Part shown: positions 35,490 to 45,309 of the stretch, piece by piece
How the letters are laid out: every line of letters begins with the position of its first letter
Numbering within the stretch: position 1 is the first letter of the stretch
Source of the DNA: Mayfieldus sp038317345
GTDB taxonomy: Bacteria; Actinomycetota; Thermoleophilia; Solirubrobacterales; 70-9
DNA length: 48,770 nt
NCBI GenBank assembly: GCA_038317345.1
Contig: JBBQBH010000020.1
Location: 1-48,770 of the forward strand
Direction: 5' to 3'
Position numbers and translations under genes: made by a program
Notes under the pieces: generated by a model
What the model was told of the DNA's origin: nothing
Database searches by the model: none
Seen by the model: only the letters and a program-made list of their open reading frames with translations

Positions 35490-36265
35490 GTTCGCACCAG
35501 CCTCTTCGGCAGCTCATTGCTTGCCGCCGCGATGCCGACCAGCGCAATCGCCGCGGCGCAGCCGAAGCCGAGCGCCAGCGCTTCCGCGTCCCAGCCGGTC
35601 ATCATCAGCGACCGAATCCCCTCGACGAGGTAGGAGACCGGGTTGTATGTGGCGATCTCCCGAAACCAGTCGACGGCGATCAGGTTGCGGGGGAGCAGTA
35701 ACGAGGACAGGAACACGAACGCCACCAGGACCGGGTAGAAGCTTCCGACCAGATATCCGGACCCGGTGCGCAGTCCGACGAACAGTCCCAACGCGCCGCA
35801 GCCGACCGTGATCAGCATCCAGAGCGCGAGCAGCACGGGCACCCCTCCCACACCGGCCTCGAAGTGTGCTCCGGCTGCGAGCCCGACCGAAAGGAATATG
35901 GCGGCCTGGATTAACGCCAGTGCCACCGCTCCGGCGAGAAAGCCGACGATCAGGGAAGGCCCCCGCAATGGTGAGAGTGCGATTCGTTTGAGAAACCCCG
36001 ACTGAATGTCGATCGCGAGATCGGTGCCGGTATTGGTGACCGCGAACAAAGCTCCCTGGATGAACGGAACCGCTAGTGCGAATGTGACATAGGAGCTCGT
36101 CGGGAAACCGGGAAGCAGCGTCGCCGACTTCAGGCCAGGGGCGGTGACCGCGAATATGAACAACGGAACGAAGATTGCGGGAACCAGTTGTGCCGGTTGG
36201 CGAAGTGTGCGGAGCACCGAACGCCGCGCCAGCTGCCCGATCTGGGTGCGCCGCGCGCTGCTCAC
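35486..36265 (-). CDS. ABC-2 type transporter permease
   Basis: 259 residues with the same architecture as the next gene: RSVLRTLRQPAQLVPAIFVPLFIFAVTA, an IDIQSGFLKRIALSPLRGPSLIVGFLAGAV loop matching IDFQTGFARRLLLAAPNRTGILAG in the partner, and C-terminal NPVSYLVEGIRSLMMTGWD. The two permeases are clearly paralogous, so the membrane part of the exporter is probably a heterodimer. Overlaps of 4 bp on both sides keep it in one operon with the ATPase. Confidence 0.88.
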   Translation of the reverse strand: MSSARRTQIGQLARRSVLRTLRQPAQLVPAIFVPLFIFAVTAPGLKSATLLPGFPTSSYVTFALAVPFIQGALFAVTNTGTDLAIDIQSGFLKRIALSPLRGPSLIVGFLAGAVALALIQAAIFLSVGLAAGAHFEAGVGGVPVLLALWMLITVGCGALGLFVGLRTGSGYLVGSFYPVLVAFVFLSSLLLPRNLIAVDWFREIATYNPVSYLVEGIRSLMMTGWDAEALALGFGCAAAIALVGIAAASNELPKRLVRT

Positions 36266-37269
36266 GTCCCGGCGACGGCGGGGTCTGCGGGACTGACGGC
36301 CTCCGGCGCTTGGGGCGTCCCCGCCCCCTCGAGCGAGCGCCCCGTCTTGGCCAGGAATACGTCGTTCAGCGAGGCGGCGTGCAGTTGCAGGCTTTCGATC
36401 CTGATGCCCTCGGCGTCGAGAGCTCGCACCACCTCTGCGAGGTCCGACTCACCTCCCGCGAGCAGAGCCGCCGCCCCCCGAGGCGACCCGCGCACCGGCT
36501 CGCCGAAGCGCGCCAATACTCTCGCTGTCGAGTCGAGATCTGCCGGGTTCTGAGGGGTCGCCTCGACGGTCGGGCGCCCCACCTCCGCCTTCAGGGCCGC
36601 CGGAGTGCCCTCGGCAACGATGCGTCCGTGGTCGATGATCGCGACCCGGTGGGAGAGCGCGTCCGCCTCCTCGAGGTATTGGGTGGTCAGAAAGACGGTC
36701 ACCCCTTCTTCGGAGGCGAGCCGCGCCACCTCGTCCCAGAGCGCCACCCGGCTCTGGACGTCGAGGCCGGTCGTGGGCTCGTCCAGAAACAGGATGCGGG
36801 GACGGTGGACGAGGGCCAGCGCAACGTCGAGCCGTCGTTGCATGCCGCCCGAGTAGCCCATCACCTTGCGGTCTGCCGCCTCGTCCAGCCCCAGCTGCTC
36901 CAGTAACTCGTCGCTGCGCCGGACCCGTTCCCCTTTCGGCAGTCCGTGAAGTGCGGTCTGAAAGAGCATGTGCTCCCGGCCGGTGAGCAGGGGGTCAAGG
37001 GCCGCCTCCTGCAGCGCCGCCCCGATCGCGGATCGCACCTGCGCGCCCTCGGTGACGATGTCGTAGCCCGCGACCCGCGCACCGCCGCTGGTCGGCGGCA
37101 GCAAGGTGGTGAGCATCAGCACGGTGGTCGACTTGCCCGCCCCGTTGGGCCCCAGGAAGCCGTAGATCTCGCCTGGCGAGACGAAGAGGTCGATTCCATC
37201 GACGGCGCGGGGCCCGTTTTTGAACTCACGAACCAGGCTTGCGGCCTCGATGCCTCGCTCTTCGGTCAT
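36262..37269 (-). CDS. ABC exporter ATPase, DrrA-like
   Basis: 335 residues. Walker A is FLGPNGAGKSTTVLML. The ABC signature reads YSGGMQRRLDVALALVHRPRILFLDEPTTGLDVQSR, with the D-loop following, and the switch region is FLTTQYLEEADALSHRVAIIDHGRI. The extra C-terminal domain (after about residue 225), ending SLNDVFLAKTGRSLE, is characteristic of DrrA-type daunorubicin-resistance ATPases. It lies 32 bp after hspR on the same strand, so the exporter may be partly read from the dnaK operon. TAGCCT (minus strand) about 10 nt before the ATG could also give an own promoter. Confidence 0.92.
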   Translation of the reverse strand: MTEERGIEAASLVREFKNGPRAVDGIDLFVSPGEIYGFLGPNGAGKSTTVLMLTTLLPPTSGGARVAGYDIVTEGAQVRSAIGAALQEAALDPLLTGREHMLFQTALHGLPKGERVRRSDELLEQLGLDEAADRKVMGYSGGMQRRLDVALALVHRPRILFLDEPTTGLDVQSRVALWDEVARLASEEGVTVFLTTQYLEEADALSHRVAIIDHGRIVAEGTPAALKAEVGRPTVEATPQNPADLDSTARVLARFGEPVRGSPRGAAALLAGGESDLAEVVRALDAEGIRIESLQLHAASLNDVFLAKTGRSLEGAGTPQAPEAVSPADPAVAGT

Positions 37270-37301
37270 CGGCGCCCGCAGGCTAGCGGTCCGGTGAGCG
37301 C

Positions 37302-37793
37302 TCAGGAACGATCTGGCCGCTGGACGGGAATCCTCACCGACGGTCCATCGTCGGTCTGAATCACGTCGTAGGCGCCGTAGGGCACGATCTCGGCCTTCAG
37401 CGAGCGCCGTACCTGCTCGACCTCCCGATCGAAGCGCCGCTCCATTTCGGCGGCGCGCTCCCGCATTCGTGCCAGCTCGGCGCGCATCCGCTCAACGGTT
37501 CTCTCGAGCTCGAGCACGGTCTCGACCCCGGCCAGGTTCAGCCCTTTCTCCCCGGTCATTCGCTGGATGCGGCGAAGCTGCTCGACGTCGCGCTGCGAGT
37601 ACAGCCGCGTGTTCTTCGCCGACCGATGCGGGGTTATCAGGCCGCGGGCCTCGTACATCCGCAAGGTCTGAGGGTGCATTTCGGCCAGCTCGGCGGCGAC
37701 CGAGATCATGAACACGCCGCGGGTCTCGTCGAGGCGGCTGCCGTCGGCCGAGGAAGCCCTCCGGGTGCGCTTGTTCTGTTTGCGCTGCGCCAT
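37302..37793 (-). CDS. hspR: Heat-shock repressor HspR (MerR family)
   Basis: 163 residues. The winged-helix domain (about 28-96) reads FMISVAAELAEMHPQTLRMYEARGL, then RLYSQRDVEQLRRIQRMTGEKGLNLAGVETVLELE, matching HspR of Streptomyces and mycobacteria. A coiled-coil helix (LERTVERMRAELARMRERAAEMERRFDREVEQVRR) and a short tail follow. A basic, Ser-rich stretch of 27 residues precedes the domain. Its position after dnaK-grpE-dnaJ is the classical one; in known systems HspR uses DnaK as corepressor and binds HAIR sites. No canonical HAIR sequence is seen here; see the clpB and dnaK sites. Confidence 0.93.
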   Translation of the reverse strand: MAQRKQNKRTRRASSADGSRLDETRGVFMISVAAELAEMHPQTLRMYEARGLITPHRSAKNTRLYSQRDVEQLRRIQRMTGEKGLNLAGVETVLELERTVERMRAELARMRERAAEMERRFDREVEQVRRSLKAEIVPYGAYDVIQTDDGPSVRIPVQRPDRS

Positions 37794-37807
37794 TGTCTCG
37801 TCGCTGG

Positions 37808-38917
37808 CTACTCGTCAACCTTGCCCGAAGCCGCGGACGCGTCTCGGATCAGCTTTTCTCGCTGTTTGGAGCCGTTGAACGCCTCCGCCAGCGCGTCCAC
37901 GGCCTGACTCTGCTCGCGGTTGAGGTCGCGGGGGACGTCGATCGTGAGCCGGTAGCGGATGTCGCCGCGCCCCCGCCCGCCGGGACGTGGCGGGCCTTCG
38001 CCGCGCAGCCTCTGCACCGTTCCATGCTCGGTCCCTGCCGGGATCCGGATCCGCTTCGTGCCGTTGAGGGTCGGCACCTCGACCGTGCCGCCCTGAATCG
38101 CCTCCGCGATCGAGATCGGGACCGTGACTTCGAGGTTTCCGTCCCCAAGTTGCTTGAAGACCGGTGAGGGGGTGACCCGGGTGGTCACGAAGAGATCTCC
38201 GGCCGGCCCGCCGCGGGGGCCGGCTTCCCCTTTTCCGGCAAGCCTGATCCGGGTTCCGTCCTGGACGCCCGGAGGAATGTTCACGCGGTAGCGCTTCGTC
38301 TGGCGGGTGAGACCGGAGCCGCCGCAGGTCTCGCAGGGATCGTCGATCACCTCGCCGGTGCCGCCGCACTGCGGGCATGGCTGGCTGATCGAGAAGAACC
38401 CCTGGCTCTGAGCGTCGATGCCGCTTCCGCCGCAGCGAGGACAGATGTGAGGGCTGCTGCCCGGCTTGGCCCCCGAATCGTGGCAGGTCGGGCAGCGATC
38501 GAGCTTCGGCACCGAAACGGAGATCTGCGTCCCGTTGACCGCCTGGTCGAAAGAGAGTCGCACCTCGGTCTCCAGGTCGGCTCCCCGGATGCTCCGCGGC
38601 TGCCCCCTTCCGCGTCCGAAGACGCTGGAGAAGATGTCGCCGATGTCGGCGCTGAAGCCGCCGCCTCCGGCCCCCCCGAAGGGCTGCCCGCCGCGGAGGC
38701 CCGAGAACATGCCGCCGGCGTCGTACTCCTTGCGCTTCTCGGGGTCCGAGAGCGTGTCGTAGGCCTGCTGGATCGTCTTGAAGCGATCCTCGGCCTTGGG
38801 GTCGTCCGGGTTGCGGTCGGGATGGTTCTCGCGCGCCAGCTTGCGGTAGGCCTTCTTGATCTCCTCCGGGGATGCTTCCCGGGAGACCCCGAGCACGTTG
38901 TAGAACTCCTCTGCCAT
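37808..38917 (-). CDS. dnaJ: Co-chaperone DnaJ
   Basis: 369 residues, type I DnaJ. The J-domain (5-70) has the HPD tripeptide in ARENHPDRNPDD. A Gly/Phe-rich region (GMFSGLRGGQPFGGAGGGGF) is followed by four zinc-binding CxxCxGxG-like repeats (CPTCHDSG, CPRCGGSG, CPQCGGTG, CETCGGSG); the first has HD in place of the usual G. Two C-terminal beta-barrel domains with VNIPPGVQDGTRIRLAGKGEAG complete the protein. It stimulates the DnaK ATPase and delivers substrates. It has a good ribosome site (GGGGA), is 8 bp after grpE, and is 14 bp before hspR. Confidence 0.97.
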   Translation of the reverse strand: MAEEFYNVLGVSREASPEEIKKAYRKLARENHPDRNPDDPKAEDRFKTIQQAYDTLSDPEKRKEYDAGGMFSGLRGGQPFGGAGGGGFSADIGDIFSSVFGRGRGQPRSIRGADLETEVRLSFDQAVNGTQISVSVPKLDRCPTCHDSGAKPGSSPHICPRCGGSGIDAQSQGFFSISQPCPQCGGTGEVIDDPCETCGGSGLTRQTKRYRVNIPPGVQDGTRIRLAGKGEAGPRGGPAGDLFVTTRVTPSPVFKQLGDGNLEVTVPISIAEAIQGGTVEVPTLNGTKRIRIPAGTEHGTVQRLRGEGPPRPGGRGRGDIRYRLTIDVPRDLNREQSQAVDALAEAFNGSKQREKLIRDASAASGKVDE

Positions 38918-38924
38918 CGGTCCC

Positions 38925-39608
38925 CTACTCGCTGACGACCACCCGGGCGGCCCTGATCACCTGGCCGTCGAGGCGGTATCCCTTCTCAACCACGTCGAGC
39001 ACCATCCCGGGGTCGGTGCCCTCCACGGGGCGGGTCGAGATCGCCTCGTGCCATTCGGGGTCGAACTTCTCGCCCGTCGGCTCGTACACCTCGACCCCCG
39101 CCCGCTCCAATGCCTTGCGAAGGTCGCGGTAGGTCAGCACCACGCCCTGCTCCAGGGCCCCATCGACTGAGACCTCACCCGCGAGCGCGGCCGCCGGGTC
39201 GATGCCGGCGGCAATCAGCGCTCGCTCGAGGTTGTCGATAACCGGGACCAGCTCGGCAGCCAGCTCCGCCTTGCCGCGGCGCTTCGCGCTTTCGGATTCG
39301 CTGGCGACGCGCTTGCGGTAGTTCTCGAAGTCCGCCTTGGTTCGTTGTGCCAGCCCGAGGTACTCGTCGCGCTCGCGCTTGGTTTGCTCCAGCGCCTCGA
39401 GGTCCTTTTCAACGACTCCTGCGGCCGCCTCTGAGCTTTCGCTCGGGCGCGCATCGGCGCCGGGCACGTCCTCCGAAGGAGCCGGAGGCGACTGGTGACC
39501 GGAGCTTGCTCCGCTGCGTCCGGAACCAACCCCCGCCGCCTCCTCAGCTTCGCGTCCGGGGGCGGCGGGGTGGGTTCCACCCTGCTCACGCTCGGGTTGG
39601 TCGATCAT
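38925..39608 (-). CDS. grpE: Nucleotide exchange factor GrpE
   Basis: 227 residues. The first 85 are acidic and low complexity (EREQGGTHPAAPGREAEEAAG and on). Then the long coiled-coil helix (VEKDLEALEQTKRERDEYLGLAQRTKADFENYRKRVASESESAKRRG) leads into the beta-domain with LVPVIDNLERALIAAG, GVEVYEPTGEKFDPEWHEAISTRP and GYRLDGQVIRAARVVV. These are standard GrpE features. It sits between dnaK and dnaJ with spacings of about 10 bp. Confidence 0.96.
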   Translation of the reverse strand: MIDQPEREQGGTHPAAPGREAEEAAGVGSGRSGASSGHQSPPAPSEDVPGADARPSESSEAAAGVVEKDLEALEQTKRERDEYLGLAQRTKADFENYRKRVASESESAKRRGKAELAAELVPVIDNLERALIAAGIDPAAALAGEVSVDGALEQGVVLTYRDLRKALERAGVEVYEPTGEKFDPEWHEAISTRPVEGTDPGMVLDVVEKGYRLDGQVIRAARVVVSE

Positions 39609-39617
39609 TTCGGGCCC

Positions 39618-41501
<1,884 letters not shown>

Positions 41502-41543
41502 GTCTGTCCTCCGTCTTGTTCCAGGTTTCGTCGTTGCAATCTA

Positions 41544-41555
41544 AGAAATCTAAGT
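41544..41555. promoter_or_regulatory. Operator-like half-site upstream of dnaK
   Basis: AGAAATCTAAGT differs by one base from the left arm of the clpB inverted repeat. The position of the second arm (41563-41574, TGGCAAATCTGT) matches only weakly (5 of 12). On the dnaK strand the motif also forms part of a tandem CTTAGATT-T-CTTAGATT. It lies about 45 bp before the dnaK start, where an operator would block transcription. The rest of 41556-41675 shows no gene. Confidence 0.5.
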
Positions 41556-41675
41556 CAGAGTATGGCAAATCTGTGCTCAGCTGTAAAGGCGCGGGGCAGC
41601 CGCAGAGGCAGGCCCACGAACTCCAGCAACACCCTTTGGGCGTCGTCATCTGACCGGTCGGCGACCTTGGTCTCG

Positions 41676-42080
41676 CTACTTGCCGGCTTCTCGAGAAACG
41701 AAGTCGGCGACCTGCTGGACCTGCTCACCGGAGAGGATGCCGGCCGGCATCCGGCCCGGAGTCGAGGAGTCGACCCCGTTCTCGACCGCGTTTACGACCC
41801 GCGTCTTGGTCGCCTTGATCGTCGCCGGGTCGGTCGCTGGACCGGTCGGGGCGAGCAGCTGGTCGAGATCGGGGCCGAAGTTGCCGTCGGTGCCCGCCGC
41901 GTAGAGGGTGTGGCAGGTGCCGCAGTTGGTCTCGAACAGGTGCCTGCCGGTCTGCAGATTGGCCGGCACCTCCCGTGTACCGGTGTTCTGGTCGGCGTTT
42001 GAGAGATAGGCCCAGAGCGGGATCAACACCGCCAGGCAGACGGCGAGGATTCCTGAGATGACGAAAGGTCGCTTGCTCAT
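41676..42080 (-). CDS. Membrane-anchored cytochrome c
   Basis: 134 residues from the ATG at 42080. N-terminal transmembrane anchor (VISGILAVCLAVLIPLWAYLS), then a class I cytochrome c domain with one heme site CGTCHTLYAAGTDGNFGPDLD and the distal Met in GRMPAGILSGEQVQQVADFV. This is the pattern of small cytochrome c/cbb3-type electron carriers facing the cell exterior. TAGTAT (minus strand, 42107-42112) overlaps the nth stop and is a probable -10. No oxidase subunits or maturation genes are near, so its redox partner is unknown. Confidence 0.9.
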   Translation of the reverse strand: MSKRPFVISGILAVCLAVLIPLWAYLSNADQNTGTREVPANLQTGRHLFETNCGTCHTLYAAGTDGNFGPDLDQLLAPTGPATDPATIKATKTRVVNAVENGVDSSTPGRMPAGILSGEQVQQVADFVSREAGK

Positions 42081-42109
42081 TCGCTGCCGGGCGGGACGGC
42101 GCCGAGATA

Positions 42110-42820
42110 CTACCTTCCGCCTGGCGACGCTCTGGCCCTGTTGGCCTTGTACCAGGGGCACATCCGACGCAGGTCACAGCGATCGCAATGCGGCACCGGA
42201 CGGCACACCTCGCGGCCATGGCGGATCAGGTTCATGTGTAGCTCGTAGGCGTCGGCCGGGTCGGTGATCGCGAGCATCTCGTCATGAGCGCGCTCCGGCG
42301 AAGCGTTGGGCGGGAACAGCCCCAGACGCCCGCCCACGCGGTACACGTGGGTATCGACCGGGATCTCGGGCCGCCCGAAGGAAAACATCAGCACGCAGGC
42401 GGCCGTCTTGCGCCCGACGCCCGGCAACGCCGTCAGGTAGGCGATCGCCTCATCCCGAGGATCGTCCGCCAGCCAGTCGAGGTCGATCGAGTCACCGATC
42501 TGGCGCAGGATCTGCTGGATGCGCGGGCCCTTCTGCTGTGCGAGCCCACCGGGCCTGATCGCCTCGATCACCTCCGGCGTCGGGGCGTCGCGGACTGCCT
42601 CCCAGCTCGGGAAGCGCTCGCGAAGGCGGTCATAGGCGACGTCGCGATTGCGGTCGTTGGTGTTCTGCGAAAGCACAGTTCGCACCAGCTCCTCGACCGG
42701 CTTGCGGTGCGGGCGGTTGCGCGGGCGCCCGTACATCTCGCGCAAGCGGTCACGAATCGCCCGCACCCGCCGCTTCGGCGGCCGTCGCCACTTCTCCGGG
42801 CTCAGACCTGCGCCCCCCAT
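42110..42820 (-). CDS. nth: Endonuclease III-like DNA glycosylase
   Basis: 236 residues of the HhH-GPD family. LVRTVLSQNTNDRNRDVAYDRL precedes the helix-hairpin-helix LTALPGVGRKTAACVLMFSFG, with the catalytic Lys, and the conserved Asp lies in IPVDTHVYRVGGRLG. The C-terminal cluster is CRPVPHCDRCDLRRMC, i.e. C-X5-C-X2-C-X5-C, one residue shorter in the first gap than the C-X6 of E. coli Nth. It excises oxidised pyrimidines. The start chosen is the ATG at 42820, overlapping the pfkB end by 19 bp; a longer frame upstream is out of family. Confidence 0.92.
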   Translation of the reverse strand: MGGAGLSPEKWRRPPKRRVRAIRDRLREMYGRPRNRPHRKPVEELVRTVLSQNTNDRNRDVAYDRLRERFPSWEAVRDAPTPEVIEAIRPGGLAQQKGPRIQQILRQIGDSIDLDWLADDPRDEAIAYLTALPGVGRKTAACVLMFSFGRPEIPVDTHVYRVGGRLGLFPPNASPERAHDEMLAITDPADAYELHMNLIRHGREVCRPVPHCDRCDLRRMCPWYKANRARASPGGR

Positions 42821-43692
42821 CCGGTGCAGGCTCGCGCGCCGGCCTCGACAGCTCCCTTCAGCGTTTCGGCCCCTCGCGAGGGGTCCCACTCCGCCTGGGC
42901 GAGACCCGCGGCCAGCGCACCCGTGAAGGCGTCACCGGCCCCCAGCGGTGAGACGACCTCCACCTCCGGTGAGGCCTCCTCGGCGTTTGCCGCGCCTCGC
43001 ATCATGGCGCCCTTGCGCCCCGTCACCACCCCCAGCTGCGCTCCTCCCTCGACGAACGCCGACGCCGCGGCGGCAGGATCGCCCTCGCCGGTCAGCTCGC
43101 GCGCCTCCCACTCGTTGGCACGTACGACGAGCGCTCCATCCATCATCTCGCGGCACAGCCGCACCGCGCGGTTCATGTCGCGCCAGCGGTTCGGTCGCAG
43201 GTTGGGGTCGAAGATGATGTGGGCGCCGCGGTCGCGTGCCGCGCGCCTGGCCCGCAGCGTGAGCTCGCGCTCCGGCTCGGAGACCAGGGTGTTGGAGCCG
43301 AAGACCAGCGCGTCAGCGATCGCGATCGCCTCGGACAGATGTGAGGTCGCCGCACGCATCGCCTGCCCGATTCCCTCACCGTAGATGGCGAAGGAAGGCT
43401 CACGCTCCCAGTTGAAGGTGACGAAGGCCACCGGTGTCGCCAGACCCTCGGTTGTCTCCAGCCAGCGGATGTCGACCCGCTCCTGCCAGAGCTTCTCGCG
43501 CAGCCAGCTTCCCCAGGCGTCGTCGCCGACCGCGCCCAGCAGGGCCGCGTCGGCTCCCGCGCGGCGGGCGGCGACAGCGACGTTGGCCAGCGCCCCACCT
43601 GGATGGGGTACGAAATTGTCGGCCTCGCCCGGCTCCGCGAGCTCGCGCTCGCAGACCAGGTCGACAATCGCCTCTCCAAGGCAAACGATCAC
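42802..43692 (-). CDS. PfkB-family sugar or inositol kinase
   Basis: 296 residues of the ribokinase/PfkB family from a GTG at 43692 (the longer open frame upstream is antisense to the PAP2 gene). Motif 1 is HPGGALANVAVAARRAGADAALLGAVGDDAWG. The nucleotide-region strands include IIFDPNLRPNRWRD, and motif 2 with the catalytic Asp is SPLGAGDAFTGALAAGLAQA. Substrate is uncertain: fructose, ribose and 2-keto-3-deoxygluconate kinases share these motifs, and an archaeal myo-inositol 3-kinase also belongs here. The last point is of interest because the divergent operon makes inositol lipids. TATGCT lies 6 nt before the GTG, implying a leaderless message. Confidence 0.88.
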   Translation of the reverse strand: MIVCLGEAIVDLVCERELAEPGEADNFVPHPGGALANVAVAARRAGADAALLGAVGDDAWGSWLREKLWQERVDIRWLETTEGLATPVAFVTFNWEREPSFAIYGEGIGQAMRAATSHLSEAIAIADALVFGSNTLVSEPERELTLRARRAARDRGAHIIFDPNLRPNRWRDMNRAVRLCREMMDGALVVRANEWEARELTGEGDPAAAASAFVEGGAQLGVVTGRKGAMMRGAANAEEASPEVEVVSPLGAGDAFTGALAAGLAQAEWDPSRGAETLKGAVEAGARACTGWGAQV

Positions 43693-43698
43693 GCAGCG

Positions 43699-43766
43699 AG
43701 CATATGCGGGCTTGCGGCGCTCGCCACAGGCGCGCGATCGCGGTCCGCTAACGCCCCCTTTACAAT
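43699..43766. promoter_or_regulatory. Divergent leaderless-type promoters, pfkB and PAP2
   Basis: Minus strand: TATGCT at 43699-43704, 6 nt before the pfkB GTG. Plus strand: TACAAT at 43761-43766, 7 nt before the PAP2-gene GTG. Both spacings place transcription start at the start codon. No ribosome sites precede either GTG, which supports the reading. The -35 elements are weak. Confidence 0.5.
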
Positions 43767-43773
43767 TGAAGCC

Positions 43774-44547
43774 GTGCGCCGCGCCGTCGATCGAATGGGG
43801 GGCCGATTGCCCCATGGCTGGGGGGACATGTTCCGCCAGCTTGGCCTCTTCGTGCTCGCCTTCGCCTTCTATGACGCCGTTCGCGGGATAGCCGATGGCG
43901 AGCGCGCCGTCGCCTTCGCGCATGGGCAGCAGCTGATCGACCTGGAGCGCTCGACCCACACCTTCTTCGAGCCCAACTTTCAGGGCTTCTTCCTGCACGC
44001 CCACTTCCTGATCGACATCGCGAACCAGATCTACCTCAACAGCCAGTTCGCGATCGTCATCTCGTTTCTGATCTGGCTCTATCTGTTCCGCAACGACTCC
44101 TTCTACTTCGTCCGCAACATGTTCATGGCCGCGATGGGCCTGGCGCTGGTCGGCTACGCGCTCTACCCCGCCGCCCCGCCGCGGCTCTTCCTCCAGGCCG
44201 GCTTCACCGACACGATCACCGACTTCTCCAGGGTCAACCACGACACGGGCCTGGTCAAGCTCTTCGTCAACCCCTACGCCGCGATGCCGAGCATGCATTG
44301 CGCGTTCGCGCTGATCATCGGCGGTGCGGGGATCCGGCTGGTTCGCAACCGCGTCGGGAAGCTGTTCTGGGCGCTGTGGCCGCTGCTCGTGATGTGGGTC
44401 GTCGTGGTCACCGCCAACCATTACTGGATCGATGCTGCCGCCGGGGCCCTCGTCGCCGCGGCCGCAGCAGTGATCGCCTGGCGGCTGGCGCGGGTGCGCC
44501 CCCAGGCCTGGTCGTTCAATACCGCGCCCAGCGAGGCGCAGGCGTAG
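43774..44547 (+). CDS. PAP2-family inositolphosphotransferase-like membrane protein
   Basis: 257 residues from a leaderless-type GTG. About six transmembrane segments. Catalytic motifs of the PAP2_3/AUR1-like group: RLFLQAGF preceded by YPAAPP, AMPSMHCAFAL (PSMH at 172-175) and TANHYWIDAAAGAL (His217, Asp221). PAP2 enzymes use two His residues to transfer or hydrolyse phosphoesters. The AUR1-like branch transfers inositol phosphate between lipids. With the next two genes, a phosphatase acting on phosphatidylinositol phosphate or an inositol-phosphate transferase is the natural guess, but it is inference. It ends 12 bp before the next gene. Confidence 0.85.
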   Translation: MRRAVDRMGGRLPHGWGDMFRQLGLFVLAFAFYDAVRGIADGERAVAFAHGQQLIDLERSTHTFFEPNFQGFFLHAHFLIDIANQIYLNSQFAIVISFLIWLYLFRNDSFYFVRNMFMAAMGLALVGYALYPAAPPRLFLQAGFTDTITDFSRVNHDTGLVKLFVNPYAAMPSMHCAFALIIGGAGIRLVRNRVGKLFWALWPLLVMWVVVVTANHYWIDAAAGALVAAAAAVIAWRLARVRPQAWSFNTAPSEAQA

Positions 44548-44559
44548 GCTCCACAAGCG

Positions 44560-45252
44560 ATGGACGCTCCGGCGCCCCCCAGGGCCCCGCGCCGCGCACG
44601 AAACGGGCGCCAGATTCGCAGCACTCAGGAGTTCCGAGCCTTGGCTCGGGATCGACTAATCGAGTCGCGGCTGACGCCGAACGCGATCTCGAGCGTCGGA
44701 TTTGCGCTCAACCTGGCGGCCGCGGTGCTGGTCACGCAGCGACTCTTCTTCCTGGCGGGCGTCGCATTCGTCATCGGCTCGGTCATGGACACGCTCGACG
44801 GGCGCTATTCGAGGATGTCGGGCAAGGGGACGCTGTTCGGTGCCTTCCTCGACTCGACTCTGGACCGGGTCGAGGAGGGGATCGTGCTGGCCGCCGTGGC
44901 CGGGTACTTTGCCGCCCGCGGCGACGATTTCGCCGCCGCGATGTGCGTGGTCGCGGTGCTCGGCTCGCTGATGGTCTCCTACACGCGCGCCCGGGCCGAG
45001 GCGCTCGGCGTCGAGTGCAAGGTCGGTTTGGCGACACGGCCGGTGCGGGTGGTCATTCTCTCGATCGGCCTCGTCTTCGCACGCGGCGCCTCGCTGGGCG
45101 ACTTTCAGCTGCTGGCGCCGGCGATCTACGTGCTCGCGGCGCTGACCACGATCACCGTGATCCAGCGGGTTTGGCACGTGAAGCGGGAGCTGGAGCGAGG
45201 CGCCCAATCATCGAGCGGCGATGGGTCGCCTGGCGCCGGGGATGTAACGTGA
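44560..45252 (+). CDS. CDP-alcohol phosphotransferase, probable phosphatidylinositol-phosphate synthase
   Basis: 230 residues, about six transmembrane helices after a basic 35-residue cytosolic start. The family motif reads D77-TL-D-G-RYS-R ... G94-AFL-D98-STL-D102; the usual Ala before Arg is Ser, while all four Asp residues are kept. The enzyme displaces CMP from CDP-diacylglycerol with an alcohol phosphate. The gene immediately downstream makes inositol 1-phosphate, the acceptor of the actinobacterial phosphatidylinositol-phosphate synthase, so that activity is the best assignment. Phosphatidylglycerophosphate synthase is the alternative. Confidence 0.85.
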   Translation: MDAPAPPRAPRRARNGRQIRSTQEFRALARDRLIESRLTPNAISSVGFALNLAAAVLVTQRLFFLAGVAFVIGSVMDTLDGRYSRMSGKGTLFGAFLDSTLDRVEEGIVLAAVAGYFAARGDDFAAAMCVVAVLGSLMVSYTRARAEALGVECKVGLATRPVRVVILSIGLVFARGASLGDFQLLAPAIYVLAALTTITVIQRVWHVKRELERGAQSSSGDGSPGAGDVT

Positions 45253-45309
45253 TGCCAGTTCGGGTGTGAGTTTGGACCCCGAGCCTTTCCGAGGAGGAAT
45301 CTGCAGGTC

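Noticed and set aside
41502..41675. CIRCE or canonical HAIR element upstream of dnaK
   Set aside because: Neither TTAGCACTC-N9-GAGTGCTAA nor CTTGAGT-N7-ACTCAAG is present; only the AGAAATCTA(A/T)GT motif is.
43693..44556. An N-terminal extension of the PfkB kinase
   Set aside because: Antisense to the PAP2-family gene; the kinase fold begins at the GTG at 43692.
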